A stretch of 64,000 nt of DNA from Streptomyces bottropensis ATCC 25435 (GCF_000383595.1 NZ_KB911581.1:5353519-5417518); one strand, 5' to 3'; counted from the first letter of the stretch, positions 18,109-27,434 are shown. The notes: a model not told the origin generated them from the letters alone. Made by a program: numbers and translations.

Positions 18109-19175
18109 GGCAACCAGTCCGAAAGCGTCAGATCGCGGTACGACACACCAGAGGACCGCTTCCCACCACGTCATCTCCCGACCGATCGCGACTCAACGTG
18201 CCGCGAGGGAGAGGAGCTTTCTGTCGACCTTCTCCCGGTCCAGATTCCCGCGTCGGTGTCGTCATGGCCGCGGCGGACGAGCGCGCAACGGTGCGGATGA
18301 GCCACTTCAGGCTGAGTTCGATCTGGGACGATCGCGTCACCAACGTCTCGGCGAATGAGCGCAATTCCTGACCACTCCGCCGGCGTCGACCGTCAGACTC
18401 GGTCATCAACTCCACTGCCCCCGGGACCCGCCAGGCAGTTCCGGGGTACCGGAGGTGCGGTGGCCCCGGCCGCACACACCGTGCGGCCCCGCCGTACGTA
18501 TCCCGCATCAGCCGACGGCGGTGGTCAGAGTGGGCCGCGCCGATGGCGCAGCAGCCGCTCTGGAGGGCGATGACGGCCTCCAGAGCGGTGTCGGCGAGGA
18601 CCAGGCCGGTGCCGGGCCCGAGAGCCTCTGAGGCGCAGGTGGTCAGCGTTTGATGCGTCCGCGTACGGCGAGGGCCAGGAGGACGGGCGCCAAGAGCCGC
18701 GAGAGCATCTCGATGTAGGTGCCGGTGGTGGTGAGGTCCTGGCCGCTGGAGCGGAAGATGACGGAGTTTAGGGTGACGTTTCGCCGGATGACGATGCACG
18801 CCACGTGGTGCGCACCGCGATGTCCGCCACCGCATCGGGCGGCGCACCACCCGACGATGCCCGGCACTCTCGCGCGCGCCCGGTGCGCCGCACCCGATGT
18901 CCCGCACCGCACCCCCACCGCCGACCGACCCCTTGACCGGGTGCGGCCGGTGGCGTGCGCTACCCCTTGACCAGGTCCGCCACCGAGGACATCTCCCCTT
19001 GACACGGCCCCTTTCGGCTGGCGATCAGGTCGTGGCAAGGGGGTGTGGGATAGGGGAGCCCGCCCAGCCGTGGCTCGCGCCCGGTGCCGTGCGACGATGC
19101 CGATGGAGCGCACCACGATGGGCGATGCGGTGCGTCGCGCGGCGGTGGCGCGCATCGGGTGCGCCTACACGATGG
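18109..19175. other. Gene-poor stretch with scraps
   Basis: No intact gene supported. On the minus strand, 18643-18800 reads like the end of a small membrane protein (RNVTLNSVIFRSSG ... LAPVLLALAVRGRIKR), and a 92-codon frame ending at 18128 has some coding character. From 18780 to 19215 the sequence is full of GGTGCG/GCACC words and holds the spaced CCCCTTGAC repeats annotated separately. Confidence 0.35.
18929..19003 (+). repeat. Three CCCCTTGAC repeats at about 33-bp spacing
   Basis: CCCCTTGAC occurs at 18929, 18963 and 18995. The first two share a longer word, CCCCTTGACCnGGTnCG. Spacings of 34 and 32 bases correspond to about three helical turns. They could be iterated operator sites, or -35-like TTGAC boxes; nothing nearby decides. 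Confidence 0.5.
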
Positions 19176-19628
19176 TCAGGCGCACCGGGTGCGAGTCGCC
19201 GGTGCGGGGTGGGCATCGAGAGCCTGGCCCACTCCGACGGCCTCCAACTGGCGCAGAGTGTCGGCGACGTCCTCGTGGTCCTCGGTGAGGAACTGCGCGG
19301 CGAAGTCGATGACGGCGCGGGCGACGCCTTCCGCCGTGTCCGGTCCGGCCTGCGCCCAGCTCCGCAGCGAGGTCACGAAGACGCGTCCGAGGGCCTCCAG
19401 GGCGAAGGTGTCCGCGCAGGGCTCGCCCGCCTCCGGGCCGGGCAACGCGGTGACGGGGACGACGATCCGTTCGACGACGTCGACGAGCAGCTCGGGCATC
19501 CGCGGCTCGCCGCTGGCGAACTCGCGGTCGGCTTCGACGTCGTCGGCCTGGACGGCCCGGAGGTAGCTGAACGCGCTGATGGCCGCGTCCGGGCTCATCG
19601 GGGCGAGCGGCATGTCGGTGGTGGGCAT
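19176..19628 (-). CDS. Hypothetical protein, 150 residues
   Basis: An unrecognised acidic helical protein. Features: Pro-rich start (MPTTDMPLAPMSPDAAISAF), then helices with ELLVDVVERIVVPVTALPG and VARAVIDFAAQFLTEDHEDVADTLRQLEA. Codon use looks genuine. No membrane segment or known motif. It lies among debris, with nothing to suggest a role. Confidence 0.5.
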   Translation of the reverse strand: MPTTDMPLAPMSPDAAISAFSYLRAVQADDVEADREFASGEPRMPELLVDVVERIVVPVTALPGPEAGEPCADTFALEALGRVFVTSLRSWAQAGPDTAEGVARAVIDFAAQFLTEDHEDVADTLRQLEAVGVGQALDAHPAPATRTRCA

Positions 19629-20782
19629 GATGGCTCCTCACGTACAGGGCGCCGCGCCGATCGCGGCGGCCTCATAAGCGATCTGGTGACCTCCTGGGTC
19701 GAGGACGGGATGCTCGCCAACCCCGAGCCGCGCAAGACCAGCGCGCACGGCAGCGATCTGCGAGTGTTCCTCCCGGAGCGACGTGAGTTGTAGACCTCTC
19801 GAAGCTCGAGAGCGTGCCCCGCTGGGGCGCATCCCGCTACGGTCGCTGATCCGCGTCGTGCTGTACCTGTGGCTGATCGACGACACGATCCCACAACAGC
19901 CGTGGGGGAGCGTTGGCCTGTGCGCGGCGGGCTAGGCCGGTGCGGTAGTCGCCGGGCAGGCCGGTCAGGGTCGGACACGCCTGGCGCCCCGGTCTCCCTG
20001 CTGTCTAAACCGGGCCGGGATCGGCCTCGCCGAACGGGCCCGTCACGTCGCACGGGCGCGGCTGTGCCGCACGGCCGGGCAGATGGCCGGGGGTCGGACA
20101 CCTGGCTGACATACGGCGAGCAGAAGCACCACGTCCACCTCACCCTCGCCGCCCTCACCGCCGCCCGGACCGACGTCGACCAGACCCTCTCCCCCGAATG
20201 ACCGCGTTCGTCTTACACGACCTGGGCAGCCGCCGGGAGTCCCGCGCCTGGTTCGCCACGGCCGCCCGGGCCGCTTGCCCAGGTACGCCATCCAGTCGTG
20301 GTCTACCAGGCCATTCAGTACGACCAAGACGACAACGTCCTGGCGGCCACGACCACCGTCGTCCCTTCCCGGCATCCGACTCCCGAGGGCTGGGACACCC
20401 GGATGCACGCGCGTCGAACGACAGATCACAGCCGGCGTGCTCCCATCACGACGGCGACACCGAGCAGGCGTGCCGCCGTACGGTCGCCGCCCTGACCGCG
20501 CTGCCCAGCGAGTACCGCACCGGCCTGGTCCGCCGCCGCGGCCTGGACCTGTACGAGGCGATCCCAGCTCAGCACCACTACGAGCGCGCCGTACGCGACT
20601 TGAGGGACGCCCTGGCTGCCTGACCCGTGGGCGGTCGCGGCGCTCCCTCAGGGGTGGGCCTTGCAGGAAGGGTGATCCATACCTGGTCCGGTATGGGGCA
20701 GGACAGTGAGGAAGGCGGCGGCCAGGCCGCGCAGCACGGCTAGGCTGCTGCGTCCACCCAGGGTTCCGGCTGGGGCGTCCTG
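19629..20782. other. Decayed region
   Basis: Short coding-like scraps in changing frames, for example the forward stretch GLVRRRGLDLYEAIPAQHH ending with a stop at 20621-20623 and YGEQKHHVHLTLAALTAARTD ending near 20201, but no frame is long, bounded and recognisable. I read this as one or more dead genes. Confidence 0.35.
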
Positions 20783-21028
20783 GTGGCCTACGAGCCGCTG
20801 AGTGGCCGGCTGGTCGTCGAGCAGGTCTACGACCACCAGGGCAACGTCGGCCAGGGCTCCACCCCGATCCTGGAGTTCGACGCCTGGGAGCACGCCTTCT
20901 ACCTGCAGTACAAGAACCAGAAGGTCGACTTCATCGACGCCATGTGGGCCGTCGTCAACTGGCAGGACGTGACCAAGCGTTACGCCGCCGCCAAGGAGCG
21001 CGGCAACAGCCTCCTGCTCAAGCCGTGA
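20783..21028 (+). CDS. Small hypothetical protein
   Basis: An 81-residue protein from a GTG codon: VAYEPLSGRLVVEQVYDHQG, FDAWEHAFYLQYKNQKVDF and a C-terminal Lys/Arg-rich helix. A stop codon lies close upstream, with only a few extra in-frame codons, so the gene is either this short or has lost its 5' part. No family recognised. Confidence 0.45.
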   Translation: MAYEPLSGRLVVEQVYDHQGNVGQGSTPILEFDAWEHAFYLQYKNQKVDFIDAMWAVVNWQDVTKRYAAAKERGNSLLLKP

Positions 21029-21080
21029 CGCGGTAGCAGCGCCCCCGCAGACGTCCTGCTCGTGATCGTCTTCTCACCCT

Positions 21081-21257
21081 TCACGTAGCACCGTGCTGGG
21101 CTTCGGCGTCCTCGATGAGTTCGCGCAGCCGGTCGCGCTCCGGTTGGCGCTGGATGAGGCTTTCGACGTAGGCGGACATGCCGCGCCTGCCGGTGCGTGC
21201 CTTGAGGGCGGCGATGGTGCCTTCGTGGAGGGAGACGGCTTGCCGTTGCCGTACCAA
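21081..21257 (-). CDS. Ribbon-helix-helix (CopG-like) antitoxin, start unclear
   Basis: A 58-residue frame from TTG 21257. It begins with a basic strand (RQRQAVSLHEGTIAALKART), then GRRGMSAYVESLIQRQ and a charged C-terminal helix (ERDRLRELIEDAEAQHG). This is the RHH dimer fold seen in many type II antitoxins of Streptomyces. No toxin gene follows in the expected place (20783-21080), and no ATG or strong ribosome site precedes it, so it may be an orphan or 5'-truncated antitoxin. Confidence 0.55.
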   Translation of the reverse strand: MVRQRQAVSLHEGTIAALKARTGRRGMSAYVESLIQRQPERDRLRELIEDAEAQHGAT

Positions 21258-21388
21258 GCCCTCGGAGACACAGGCGTGCGGTAGTGCGGCCGGGGCTTTT
21301 GGGCGATATACAGTTATTTGGCCGTCCCAGCTTACCGTCAGGCCTGATTCTTTGGAGTCCTTCCGATGACGTCGATGAGCCGCCTGAC

Positions 21389-22789
21389 ATGAGGCCCCAC
21401 CCGACGCGGGGGCGGATCACGGCGCTGGACGCCTACGACATCCGGTTTCCCACGTCTCGTCGGTTTGAAGGGTCGGACGCGATGAATCCCGATCCGGACT
21501 ATTCGGCGTCCTATGTGATCATCCGCACCGATGCCGGGGACGGGCTGGAGGGCCATGGGTTCTGCTTCACCATCGGCCGGGGCAATGAGGTCGAGGTGGC
21601 GGCGATCAACGCCTTGCGCCCGCATGTGGTGGGGCTGCGGCTGGGAGAGGTCCTGTCCGACCTCGGCGGGTTCTGCCGCTCGCTCGTCGGCGACAGTCAG
21701 CTGCGATGGCTGGGGCCGGAGAAGGGCGTGGTGCACATGGCCATCGGGGCCGTGGTGAACGCTGTGTGGGACCTGTACGCGAAGCGGGAGGAGAAGCCGC
21801 TGTGGAAGCTGCTGGCCGACCTCGCGCCCGAGCAGGTGGTCGCGTTGATCGACTTCCGTTACGTGGAGGACGCGCTGACCCCCGATGAGGCGCTGGGGAT
21901 TCTGCGGCGGGCGCGGGCCGGGATGGGGGAGCGGGAAGCGCTGCTGCTCGCCGAGGGGTATCCGGCCTATGCCACGTCTCCTGGCTGGCTCGGCTACCCG
22001 GACAGCAAGGTCGCCGGGTTGGCCCGGGAGGCCGTGGACAGTGGGTTCACGCAGATCAAACTCAAGGTCGGCGCCGATCCGGAGGACGATGAGCGGCGGT
22101 GCCGTACCGCGCGGGGAGTGATCGGCCCCGGGGTGCGGATGGCTCTGGACGCCAATCAGCGCTGGGGGGTCGCCGAGGCGGTCGGGCGGATCCGGCGGCT
22201 GGCGGAGTTCGACCCGTACTGGATCGAGGAGCCGACCAGCCCGGACGACATTCTCGGGCTCGCGGCGATCCGCCGGGAGGTGGCGCCGGTGCTGGTGGCG
22301 GCGGGCGAACATGTGCACAACCGGGTGATGTTCAAGCAACTGCTCCAGGCGGGCGCGCTCGACTTTCTGCAGTTGGACGCCTGCCGGGTCGGGGGAGTCA
22401 ACGAGAACCTGGCGATCCTCCTGCTCGCGGCCAAGTTCGGGATCCCGGTGTGCCCGCACGCGGGAGGGGTGGGGCTGTGCGAACTCGTGCAGCACCTGGC
22501 GATGTTCGACTATCTGGCGGTCTCCGGCACCCTGCAGGGCCGGGTCATCGAGTACGTGGATCATCTGCACGAGCACTTCCTCGACCCGGCCGTGATCGTC
22601 CGGGGTCGGTACGCGGCCCCGACCGCCCCCGGCTTCAGCTCGGCGATGCGGCCCGAGTCGCTCGCCACGTACGCGTTCCCCGGCGGCGCCGCCTGGCAGG
22701 TCCCGTACGAGGAGTCCGCTGCTGGACCGTACGACGAGTCCTCTGCTGGACCGTACGACGAGCCCCCGGCTGAAGGGCCCTCGGCATGA
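21389..22789 (+). CDS. fucD: L-fuconate dehydratase (enolase superfamily)
   Basis: A 466-residue mandelate-racemase/enolase-superfamily enzyme that dehydrates L-fuconate to 2-keto-3-deoxy-L-fuconate. Recognised by ITALDAYDIRFPTSRRFEGSDAMNPDPDYS at the start, RWLGPEKGVVHMAIGAVVNAVWDL, the TQIKLKVG strand with the catalytic Lys near residue 222, the metal ligands in MALDANQRW, WIEEPTSPDD and AGEHVHNR, and the catalytic His in VCPHAGGVGL. It is the first gene of a five-gene operon and overlaps the next gene by four bases (ATGA). The C-terminus carries a three-fold PYDE repeat not usual for the family. The ATG start lacks a strong ribosome site; upstream starts cannot be excluded. Confidence 0.88.
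   Translation: MRPHPTRGRITALDAYDIRFPTSRRFEGSDAMNPDPDYSASYVIIRTDAGDGLEGHGFCFTIGRGNEVEVAAINALRPHVVGLRLGEVLSDLGGFCRSLVGDSQLRWLGPEKGVVHMAIGAVVNAVWDLYAKREEKPLWKLLADLAPEQVVALIDFRYVEDALTPDEALGILRRARAGMGEREALLLAEGYPAYATSPGWLGYPDSKVAGLAREAVDSGFTQIKLKVGADPEDDERRCRTARGVIGPGVRMALDANQRWGVAEAVGRIRRLAEFDPYWIEEPTSPDDILGLAAIRREVAPVLVAAGEHVHNRVMFKQLLQAGALDFLQLDACRVGGVNENLAILLLAAKFGIPVCPHAGGVGLCELVQHLAMFDYLAVSGTLQGRVIEYVDHLHEHFLDPAVIVRGRYAAPTAPGFSSAMRPESLATYAFPGGAAWQVPYEESAAGPYDESSAGPYDEPPAEGPSA
22703..22774 (+). repeat. Three 24-bp tandem repeats in the fucD 3' end
   Basis: CCGTACGANGAGTCC-type units at 22703, 22727 and 22751 encode PYEESAAG, PYDESSAG and PYDEPPAE. They form an acidic tail beyond the catalytic fold, probably by slipped replication. 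Confidence 0.9.
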
Positions 22790-23553
22790 ACACCGGGGAG
22801 GAATTCCAGGGGTTGACCGCGATCGTCACCGGCGGGGCGTCCGGGATCGGGCTGGCCACCGCCGAGACCCTGGCCGTGAGGGGGTGCCGGGTGGCGGTGC
22901 TCGACCGGGTTCCCGGGCCCGTGCCCGCGTGGCTGCACCCGGTACAGGCCGATGTCGGGGACGCCGTATCGGTGGCCGATGCCGTGAGCCGGGTGGCGGA
23001 GCTGTTCGGAGGCCTGGATGTGGTGGTCAACAACGCCGGCATCGGCGCCCAGGGCACCGTCGAGGACAACGCGGACGACGAATGGCACCACGTGCTGGAC
23101 ATCAATGTGCTCGGCATCGTCCGCACCAGCCGGGCGGCACTGCCGTATCTGCGCCGGTCTCCCAGCGCGGCCGTCGTCAACACCTGCTCGGTCGCGGCGC
23201 TGGCCGGGCTGCCGCAGCGGGCGCTGTACGCGGCCAGCAAGGGCGCGGTGCTCGCGCTGACCCTGGCGATGGCCGCCGACCACATCGGCGAGGGCATCCG
23301 GGTCAACTGCGTCAACCCCGGCACCGTGGACACCCCCTGGGTGCGCCGGCTGCTCGAACACTCCGACGACCCGGAAGCCGAACGCGCCGCTCTCGTCGCC
23401 CGCCAGCCCACCGGCCGTCTGGTCACCGCCCAGCAGGTCGCGGACGCCATCGCTTATCTCGCCGGGCCGCTGGCCGGTGCCACCACCGGGACGGCACTCG
23501 TCGTGGACGGAGGGATCCAGGGCATCCGCACACGTCCGGACACCTTCCACTGA
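22786..23553 (+). CDS. SDR dehydrogenase, probable 2-keto-3-deoxy-L-fuconate dehydrogenase
   Basis: A 255-residue classical short-chain dehydrogenase: cofactor motif TGGASGIG (about 16-23), acidic Asp after the second strand (LDRV) pointing to NAD+, NNAG at about 82-85, catalytic Ser in TCSVAALAG, Tyr148 and Lys152 (YAASK), and the C-terminal VVDGGI. Translationally coupled to fucD by an ATGA overlap, so the step after fuconate dehydration is the likely role; oxidation of L-fucose itself is the alternative. Its stop codon is the first TGA of the (TGACC)n repeat. Confidence 0.85.
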   Translation: MNTGEEFQGLTAIVTGGASGIGLATAETLAVRGCRVAVLDRVPGPVPAWLHPVQADVGDAVSVADAVSRVAELFGGLDVVVNNAGIGAQGTVEDNADDEWHHVLDINVLGIVRTSRAALPYLRRSPSAAVVNTCSVAALAGLPQRALYAASKGAVLALTLAMAADHIGEGIRVNCVNPGTVDTPWVRRLLEHSDDPEAERAALVARQPTGRLVTAQQVADAIAYLAGPLAGATTGTALVVDGGIQGIRTRPDTFH

Positions 23554-23590
23554 CCTGACCTGACCTGACCTGACCTGACCTGACGTGACC
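23551..23590 (+). repeat. (TGACC)n pentanucleotide microsatellite
   Basis: Six perfect TGACC units (23551-23580) and two near-units (TGACG, TGACC). It begins at the SDR stop codon and fills the gap before the binding-protein gene. Copy-number change would alter only intercistronic spacing. Confidence 0.95.
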
Positions 23591-23644
23591 GACCACCGAC
23601 CGACCGCTGACCGACCACTGACCACTCACTCGGAGCCGAGCACC

Positions 23645-24688
23645 ATGAAGCGACGCATCGCCGCTGTCGGAACAGTCCTCGCACTCGGCTGTGGGCCGGC
23701 CGTCACCGCCTGCGGCGGGGACACGAGCAGCACCGACGCCACCGCTTCGGGCGAGGTCGGGGTGGTGCTGCCGCTGCTGACCTCACCGTTCTGGGAGTCG
23801 TACGACTCCTACATCCCCGAGCAGGCCGCCGCCCAGGACGTCCGCCTGCTTCAGACGGTGAACTCCGACTCCGATCCGAGCAAACAGATCACCGACATCC
23901 AGAATCTGCTCGCCCAGGACGTGAAGGGCCTGGTCGTCTCGCCGCTGGACTCCGCGGCGATCGTCGCCGGGCTGAACGCGGCGCAGCGCAAGGACGTGCC
24001 GGTGGTCGCCGTCGATGTGGCGCCGGACAAGGGCAGGGTGGCGATGGTGGTCAGGGCCGACAACCGTGCCTACGGGGAGAAGGCCTGTCGGCACATCGGC
24101 GACGCGGTGAAGACGGGCAAGGTCGTACAGATCCAGGGCGATCTGGCGTCGGTCAACGGGCGGGACCGGTCGGAGGCGTTCAGCGCGTGCATGAAGAAGG
24201 ACTACCCAGGCATCAGGGTGCTGGACGTTCCCGCCGCCTGGAAGGCGGAAAGGGCGGCGGCCGGTCTGGAGGCGCTGTACACCGCCAACCCCGATATCAA
24301 GGGCATCTACATGCAGGCCGGCGGTGTGTATCTGGCCCCCACGCTGAGCACGCTGCGGCGGCACGACGCGCTGGTGGCGGCCGGTAGTCCCGGGCACGTC
24401 GTGATCGTGTCCAACGACGGCATCCCGCAGGAGCTGGATGCGATCCGCAAGGGTCTGATCGATGCGACCGTCTCCCAGCCGGCCGACCAGTACGCCAAAT
24501 ACGGCATCTACTACATCAAGCGGGCGATGGAGGGCGAGACCTTCCGCCCGGGCCCGACCGACCACGACAGCACCATCGTCCGGCTGCCCAGCGGAATCCT
24601 GGAGGACCAGCTTCCGGCACCGCTGGTGACCGAGGACAACGTCGACGACGCGTCGCTGTGGGGCAACCAGATCGGCAAGAGCTCCTGA
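23645..24688 (+). CDS. Sugar ABC transporter substrate-binding lipoprotein
   Basis: A 347-residue periplasmic-binding-protein type 1 fold (ribose/xylose class). The signal peptide ends in a lipobox-like segment (GPAVTACGG, Cys near residue 21), anchoring it outside the membrane. The body shows VVLPLLTSPFWESY, QDVKGLVVSPLDSAAI, VVRADNRAYGEKA and SNDGIPQELDAIRKGLIDATVSQPADQYAKYG. It is the receptor for the importer encoded next. It is a clear paralogue of the binding protein at 46656-47690. In a fucD operon the ligand is probably L-fucose or a fucose-containing saccharide (inferred). Confidence 0.85.
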   Translation: MKRRIAAVGTVLALGCGPAVTACGGDTSSTDATASGEVGVVLPLLTSPFWESYDSYIPEQAAAQDVRLLQTVNSDSDPSKQITDIQNLLAQDVKGLVVSPLDSAAIVAGLNAAQRKDVPVVAVDVAPDKGRVAMVVRADNRAYGEKACRHIGDAVKTGKVVQIQGDLASVNGRDRSEAFSACMKKDYPGIRVLDVPAAWKAERAAAGLEALYTANPDIKGIYMQAGGVYLAPTLSTLRRHDALVAAGSPGHVVIVSNDGIPQELDAIRKGLIDATVSQPADQYAKYGIYYIKRAMEGETFRPGPTDHDSTIVRLPSGILEDQLPAPLVTEDNVDDASLWGNQIGKSS

Positions 24689-24731
24689 CCCGGGAGAGCG
24701 TCTCCCCGGGCCCCCGGGAAGCGAGACCGCG

Positions 24732-26282
24732 ATGAACCGGACGCCACCGACCGACCCCCGCGCCGATGACGCCGGTCGCCGCGCGGTGGCCGAGGCCCAC
24801 GGGGTCCACAAGCGCTACGGGCCCACCGTGGCCCTGGACGACGTGGGGATCGCCGTACGGGCCGGTGAGTCGCACGCCCTGGTCGGCCGTAACGGGGCCG
24901 GCAAGTCGACCCTGGTGGCCGTCCTGACCGGACTGCAGCGGCCGGACCGTGGCGTCGTTGTGTTCGACGGCGAACCCGCGCCCGGCCCGGCGGACCGTGA
25001 GGCGTGGCAGCGGCGGGTCGCCTGCGTCTACCAGCAGTCGACGATCATCCCTGATCTCACGGTCGCCGAGAACCTGTACGTCAACCGGCAGCCCACGGGG
25101 CGAGGCCAGATGATCAGCTGGCGGCGGATGCGCGCGGCGGCCCGCGAGCTGTTGGACGAATGGGGTGTGGAGGTCGACGAGAACGTGCCGGCCGGCCGCC
25201 TCACCGTCGAGGACGCCAAGATGGTGGAGATCGCGAGGTCGATCTCGCGCGGAACCCGGTTCATCATTCTGGACGAGCCGACCGCCCAGCTGGACAGCCG
25301 GGCGATCGACCGCCTGTTCACCCATGTCCGGCGGTTGCAGCGGGCCGGGATCACCTTCCTCTACATCTCTCACCATCTGGAGGAGGTCTACGCCGTCTGC
25401 CAGGTCGTCACCGTCCTGCGGGACGCCCGCTGGATCACCACGGCGCCCGTGGGCGAGCTGGGCCGGACCGAACTAGTCGAGGCGATGACCGGAGGGCGGG
25501 GCGCGGGTGCGGTCCCCGGCTCCGGCGCGATCCGGCCGCGGTCGGCGGACGCGCCCGTGGCGGCACGGGTGCACGGGCTGAGCGGCACGCATTTCACTGA
25601 CGTCAGCTTCGTCGTCCGGTCCGGCGAGACGGTGGGGCTGACCGGGCTCGCGGGCTCCGGAAGCCATCAGGTCGCCGAGGCGCTGGCCGGGCTGTACCGG
25701 CCCGACAGCGGGCGGATCGAGGTGCTCGGCCGTCCGACGCGGCCGGGCAGTGTTCCCTCGGCGCTCGCGGCGGGCGTGGGCTGTGTGCCGCGCGACCGGC
25801 ACCATGAAGGGCTGGTACCGGAACTGTCGGTGGCCGAGAACGCCTCCCTGAGCATCATGGACCGGCTGGGGCGGCTCGGCGTGATCTCGCGCCCGGCCCG
25901 GGACGCCTTCGCCCGGCGGACGATCACCGGTCTCGACATCACGACGGACGGCCCCCACCAGCCGGTCAAGGACCTGTCGGGCGGTAACCAGCAGAAGGTC
26001 GTCATGGGCCGGGCGCTGGCCACCGACCCGGCGGTACTGGTGCTCATCAACCCGACGGCGGGTGTCGACGTGCAGTCCAAGCGGGCGCTGCTGTCGGTCG
26101 TCGACCGGGCCAGGGCCGCGGGACGCGCGGCGCTCGTCGTCTCGGACGAGCTGGCGGATCTGCGGAGCTGTGACCGCGTCCTGGTGATGTTCAACGGTTC
26201 TCTCGCCGCCGAGTACACCGTCGGCTGGACCGACGAAGAACTGGTGGCCTCGATCGAAGGGGTCGGCACCGGCCATGAGTGA
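24732..26282 (+). CDS. Sugar ABC importer ATP-binding protein (RbsA/MglA type)
   Basis: A 516-residue protein with two fused ABC cassettes. The first has Walker A GRNGAGKST (about 54-62), a Q-loop, and Walker B FIILDEPTAQLDS; the second has the degenerate A-site (GLAGSGSHQV) typical of RbsA-like proteins, the signature LSGGNQQKVVMGRAL (about 416-430) and a Walker B with VLINPTAGVDVQ, where Asn replaces the usual Asp/Glu. It powers uptake through the permease it overlaps by eight bases. Confidence 0.9.
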   Translation: MNRTPPTDPRADDAGRRAVAEAHGVHKRYGPTVALDDVGIAVRAGESHALVGRNGAGKSTLVAVLTGLQRPDRGVVVFDGEPAPGPADREAWQRRVACVYQQSTIIPDLTVAENLYVNRQPTGRGQMISWRRMRAAARELLDEWGVEVDENVPAGRLTVEDAKMVEIARSISRGTRFIILDEPTAQLDSRAIDRLFTHVRRLQRAGITFLYISHHLEEVYAVCQVVTVLRDARWITTAPVGELGRTELVEAMTGGRGAGAVPGSGAIRPRSADAPVAARVHGLSGTHFTDVSFVVRSGETVGLTGLAGSGSHQVAEALAGLYRPDSGRIEVLGRPTRPGSVPSALAAGVGCVPRDRHHEGLVPELSVAENASLSIMDRLGRLGVISRPARDAFARRTITGLDITTDGPHQPVKDLSGGNQQKVVMGRALATDPAVLVLINPTAGVDVQSKRALLSVVDRARAAGRAALVVSDELADLRSCDRVLVMFNGSLAAEYTVGWTDEELVASIEGVGTGHE

Positions 26283-27339
26283 CACCGCGCCGAACGGCCC
26301 GACGAGCGGCGGCTCGATGCCGGGTGGTCCGATGCCGGGTGATGGGCCGGACAGAGCTGTCGGCCGTCCCGTCCGCGTGATCGCCCTGGGGCGGATCCGG
26401 GACCTGGCGCTGCTGCCCGCGGTGCTCCTGCTGCTGGTCATCGGGGCGGTCAGCAACGACAGCTTCCTTGAGCGGGACAACCTGCTGAACGTGCTCAGCG
26501 CCTCCTCGGCGCTCGGACTGCTGGTGCTCGCCGAGGCGATGATCCTGATCAGCGGCAAGATGGACCTCTCGCTGGAGTCGATCGCGGGGCTCGCCCCGGC
26601 CCTCGGCTTCATGGCCGTGATCCCGGCCGCCTCGGCGGGGTTCGGCAGCGAGCTGCCCGTCTGGTTCGGCCTGCTGATCATTCCGCTCACCGGGGCGCTG
26701 ATCGGCGCCGTGAACGGTCTGCTGATCGTCAAGCTCCAGCTCAACGGATTCATCGTGACCCTGGCGATGAACATCGTGCTGCGCGGAGTCCTGGTCGGCA
26801 TGGTGTCCGGCAAGACCTTGTTCGACGCCCCCACCGCGCTCCTGGCCCTCGGGTCCGACACCTGGCTCGGCGTCCCCGTCTCCGTGTGGGTGACCGGCGC
26901 CTGTTTCGCGGTCGCCGGGTGGGTGCTGCGCTACCACCGGCTGGGACGCGCGGTGTACGCGGTGGGCGGCAACGCCCCCGCGGCGCGGGCGGCGGGCATC
27001 CGGGTCGACCGGGTGGCCTGGGGAGTGCTGGTCATCGGCGGGACGTTGGCCGCGGTGGCCGGTCTGGTGATCGCCGGACGGGTCGGGGCGATCAACGCCA
27101 ATCAGGGACAGGGCCTGATCTTCACCGTGTTCGCGGCCGCTGTCATCGGCGGCATCAGCTTGAACGGCGGCAAGGGCTCCCTGGCCGGGGCGCTGCTCGG
27201 GGTCCTGCTGCTGGGCATGCTGGAGAACCTGCTCACCCTGGCGCAGGTGTCGTCCTTCTGGATCCAGGCCATCTACGGCGCGATCATCCTGGTGGCGCTC
27301 ATGATCGCCCGGCTCACCACCGGCGAGGGCCAGGAGTAG
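26275..27339 (+). CDS. Sugar ABC importer permease (RbsC type)
   Basis: A 354-residue membrane protein with 8-10 predicted hydrophobic helices after a Gly/Pro-rich 40-residue cytoplasmic lead. Family motifs: LVLAEAMILISGKMDLSLESIAGL, GLLIVKLQLNGFIVTLAMNIVLRG, and AAVIGGISLNGGKGSLAGALLGVLLLGMLENLL. Such permeases work as homodimers. Last gene of the fucD operon; overlaps the ATPase gene by eight bases. Confidence 0.9.
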   Translation: MSDTAPNGPTSGGSMPGGPMPGDGPDRAVGRPVRVIALGRIRDLALLPAVLLLLVIGAVSNDSFLERDNLLNVLSASSALGLLVLAEAMILISGKMDLSLESIAGLAPALGFMAVIPAASAGFGSELPVWFGLLIIPLTGALIGAVNGLLIVKLQLNGFIVTLAMNIVLRGVLVGMVSGKTLFDAPTALLALGSDTWLGVPVSVWVTGACFAVAGWVLRYHRLGRAVYAVGGNAPAARAAGIRVDRVAWGVLVIGGTLAAVAGLVIAGRVGAINANQGQGLIFTVFAAAVIGGISLNGGKGSLAGALLGVLLLGMLENLLTLAQVSSFWIQAIYGAIILVALMIARLTTGEGQE

Positions 27340-27434
27340 GGCGAGGCCCAGGCGCGGTCCGAGGGGGGAGCAGCGCCGGGCGATACCTCATAGAATGACT
27401 CATATGCCATCCGTCAGATGGGACGGCCGTCATT

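Noticed and set aside
18128..18907. 259-codon minus-strand frame downstream of the NACHT gene
   Set aside because: Only its last 90 codons look at all coding, there is no recognisable motif and no credible ribosome site; left as debris.
18780..19215. GGTGCG-rich stretch as a replication origin or telomere-like palindrome cluster
   Set aside because: No DnaA boxes, no dnaA/dnaN or terminal-protein genes, and the dyads are short; evidence insufficient.
23551..23590. Possible CRISPR-like short repeats
   Set aside because: A contiguous 5-bp microsatellite without spacers; no cas genes in the window.
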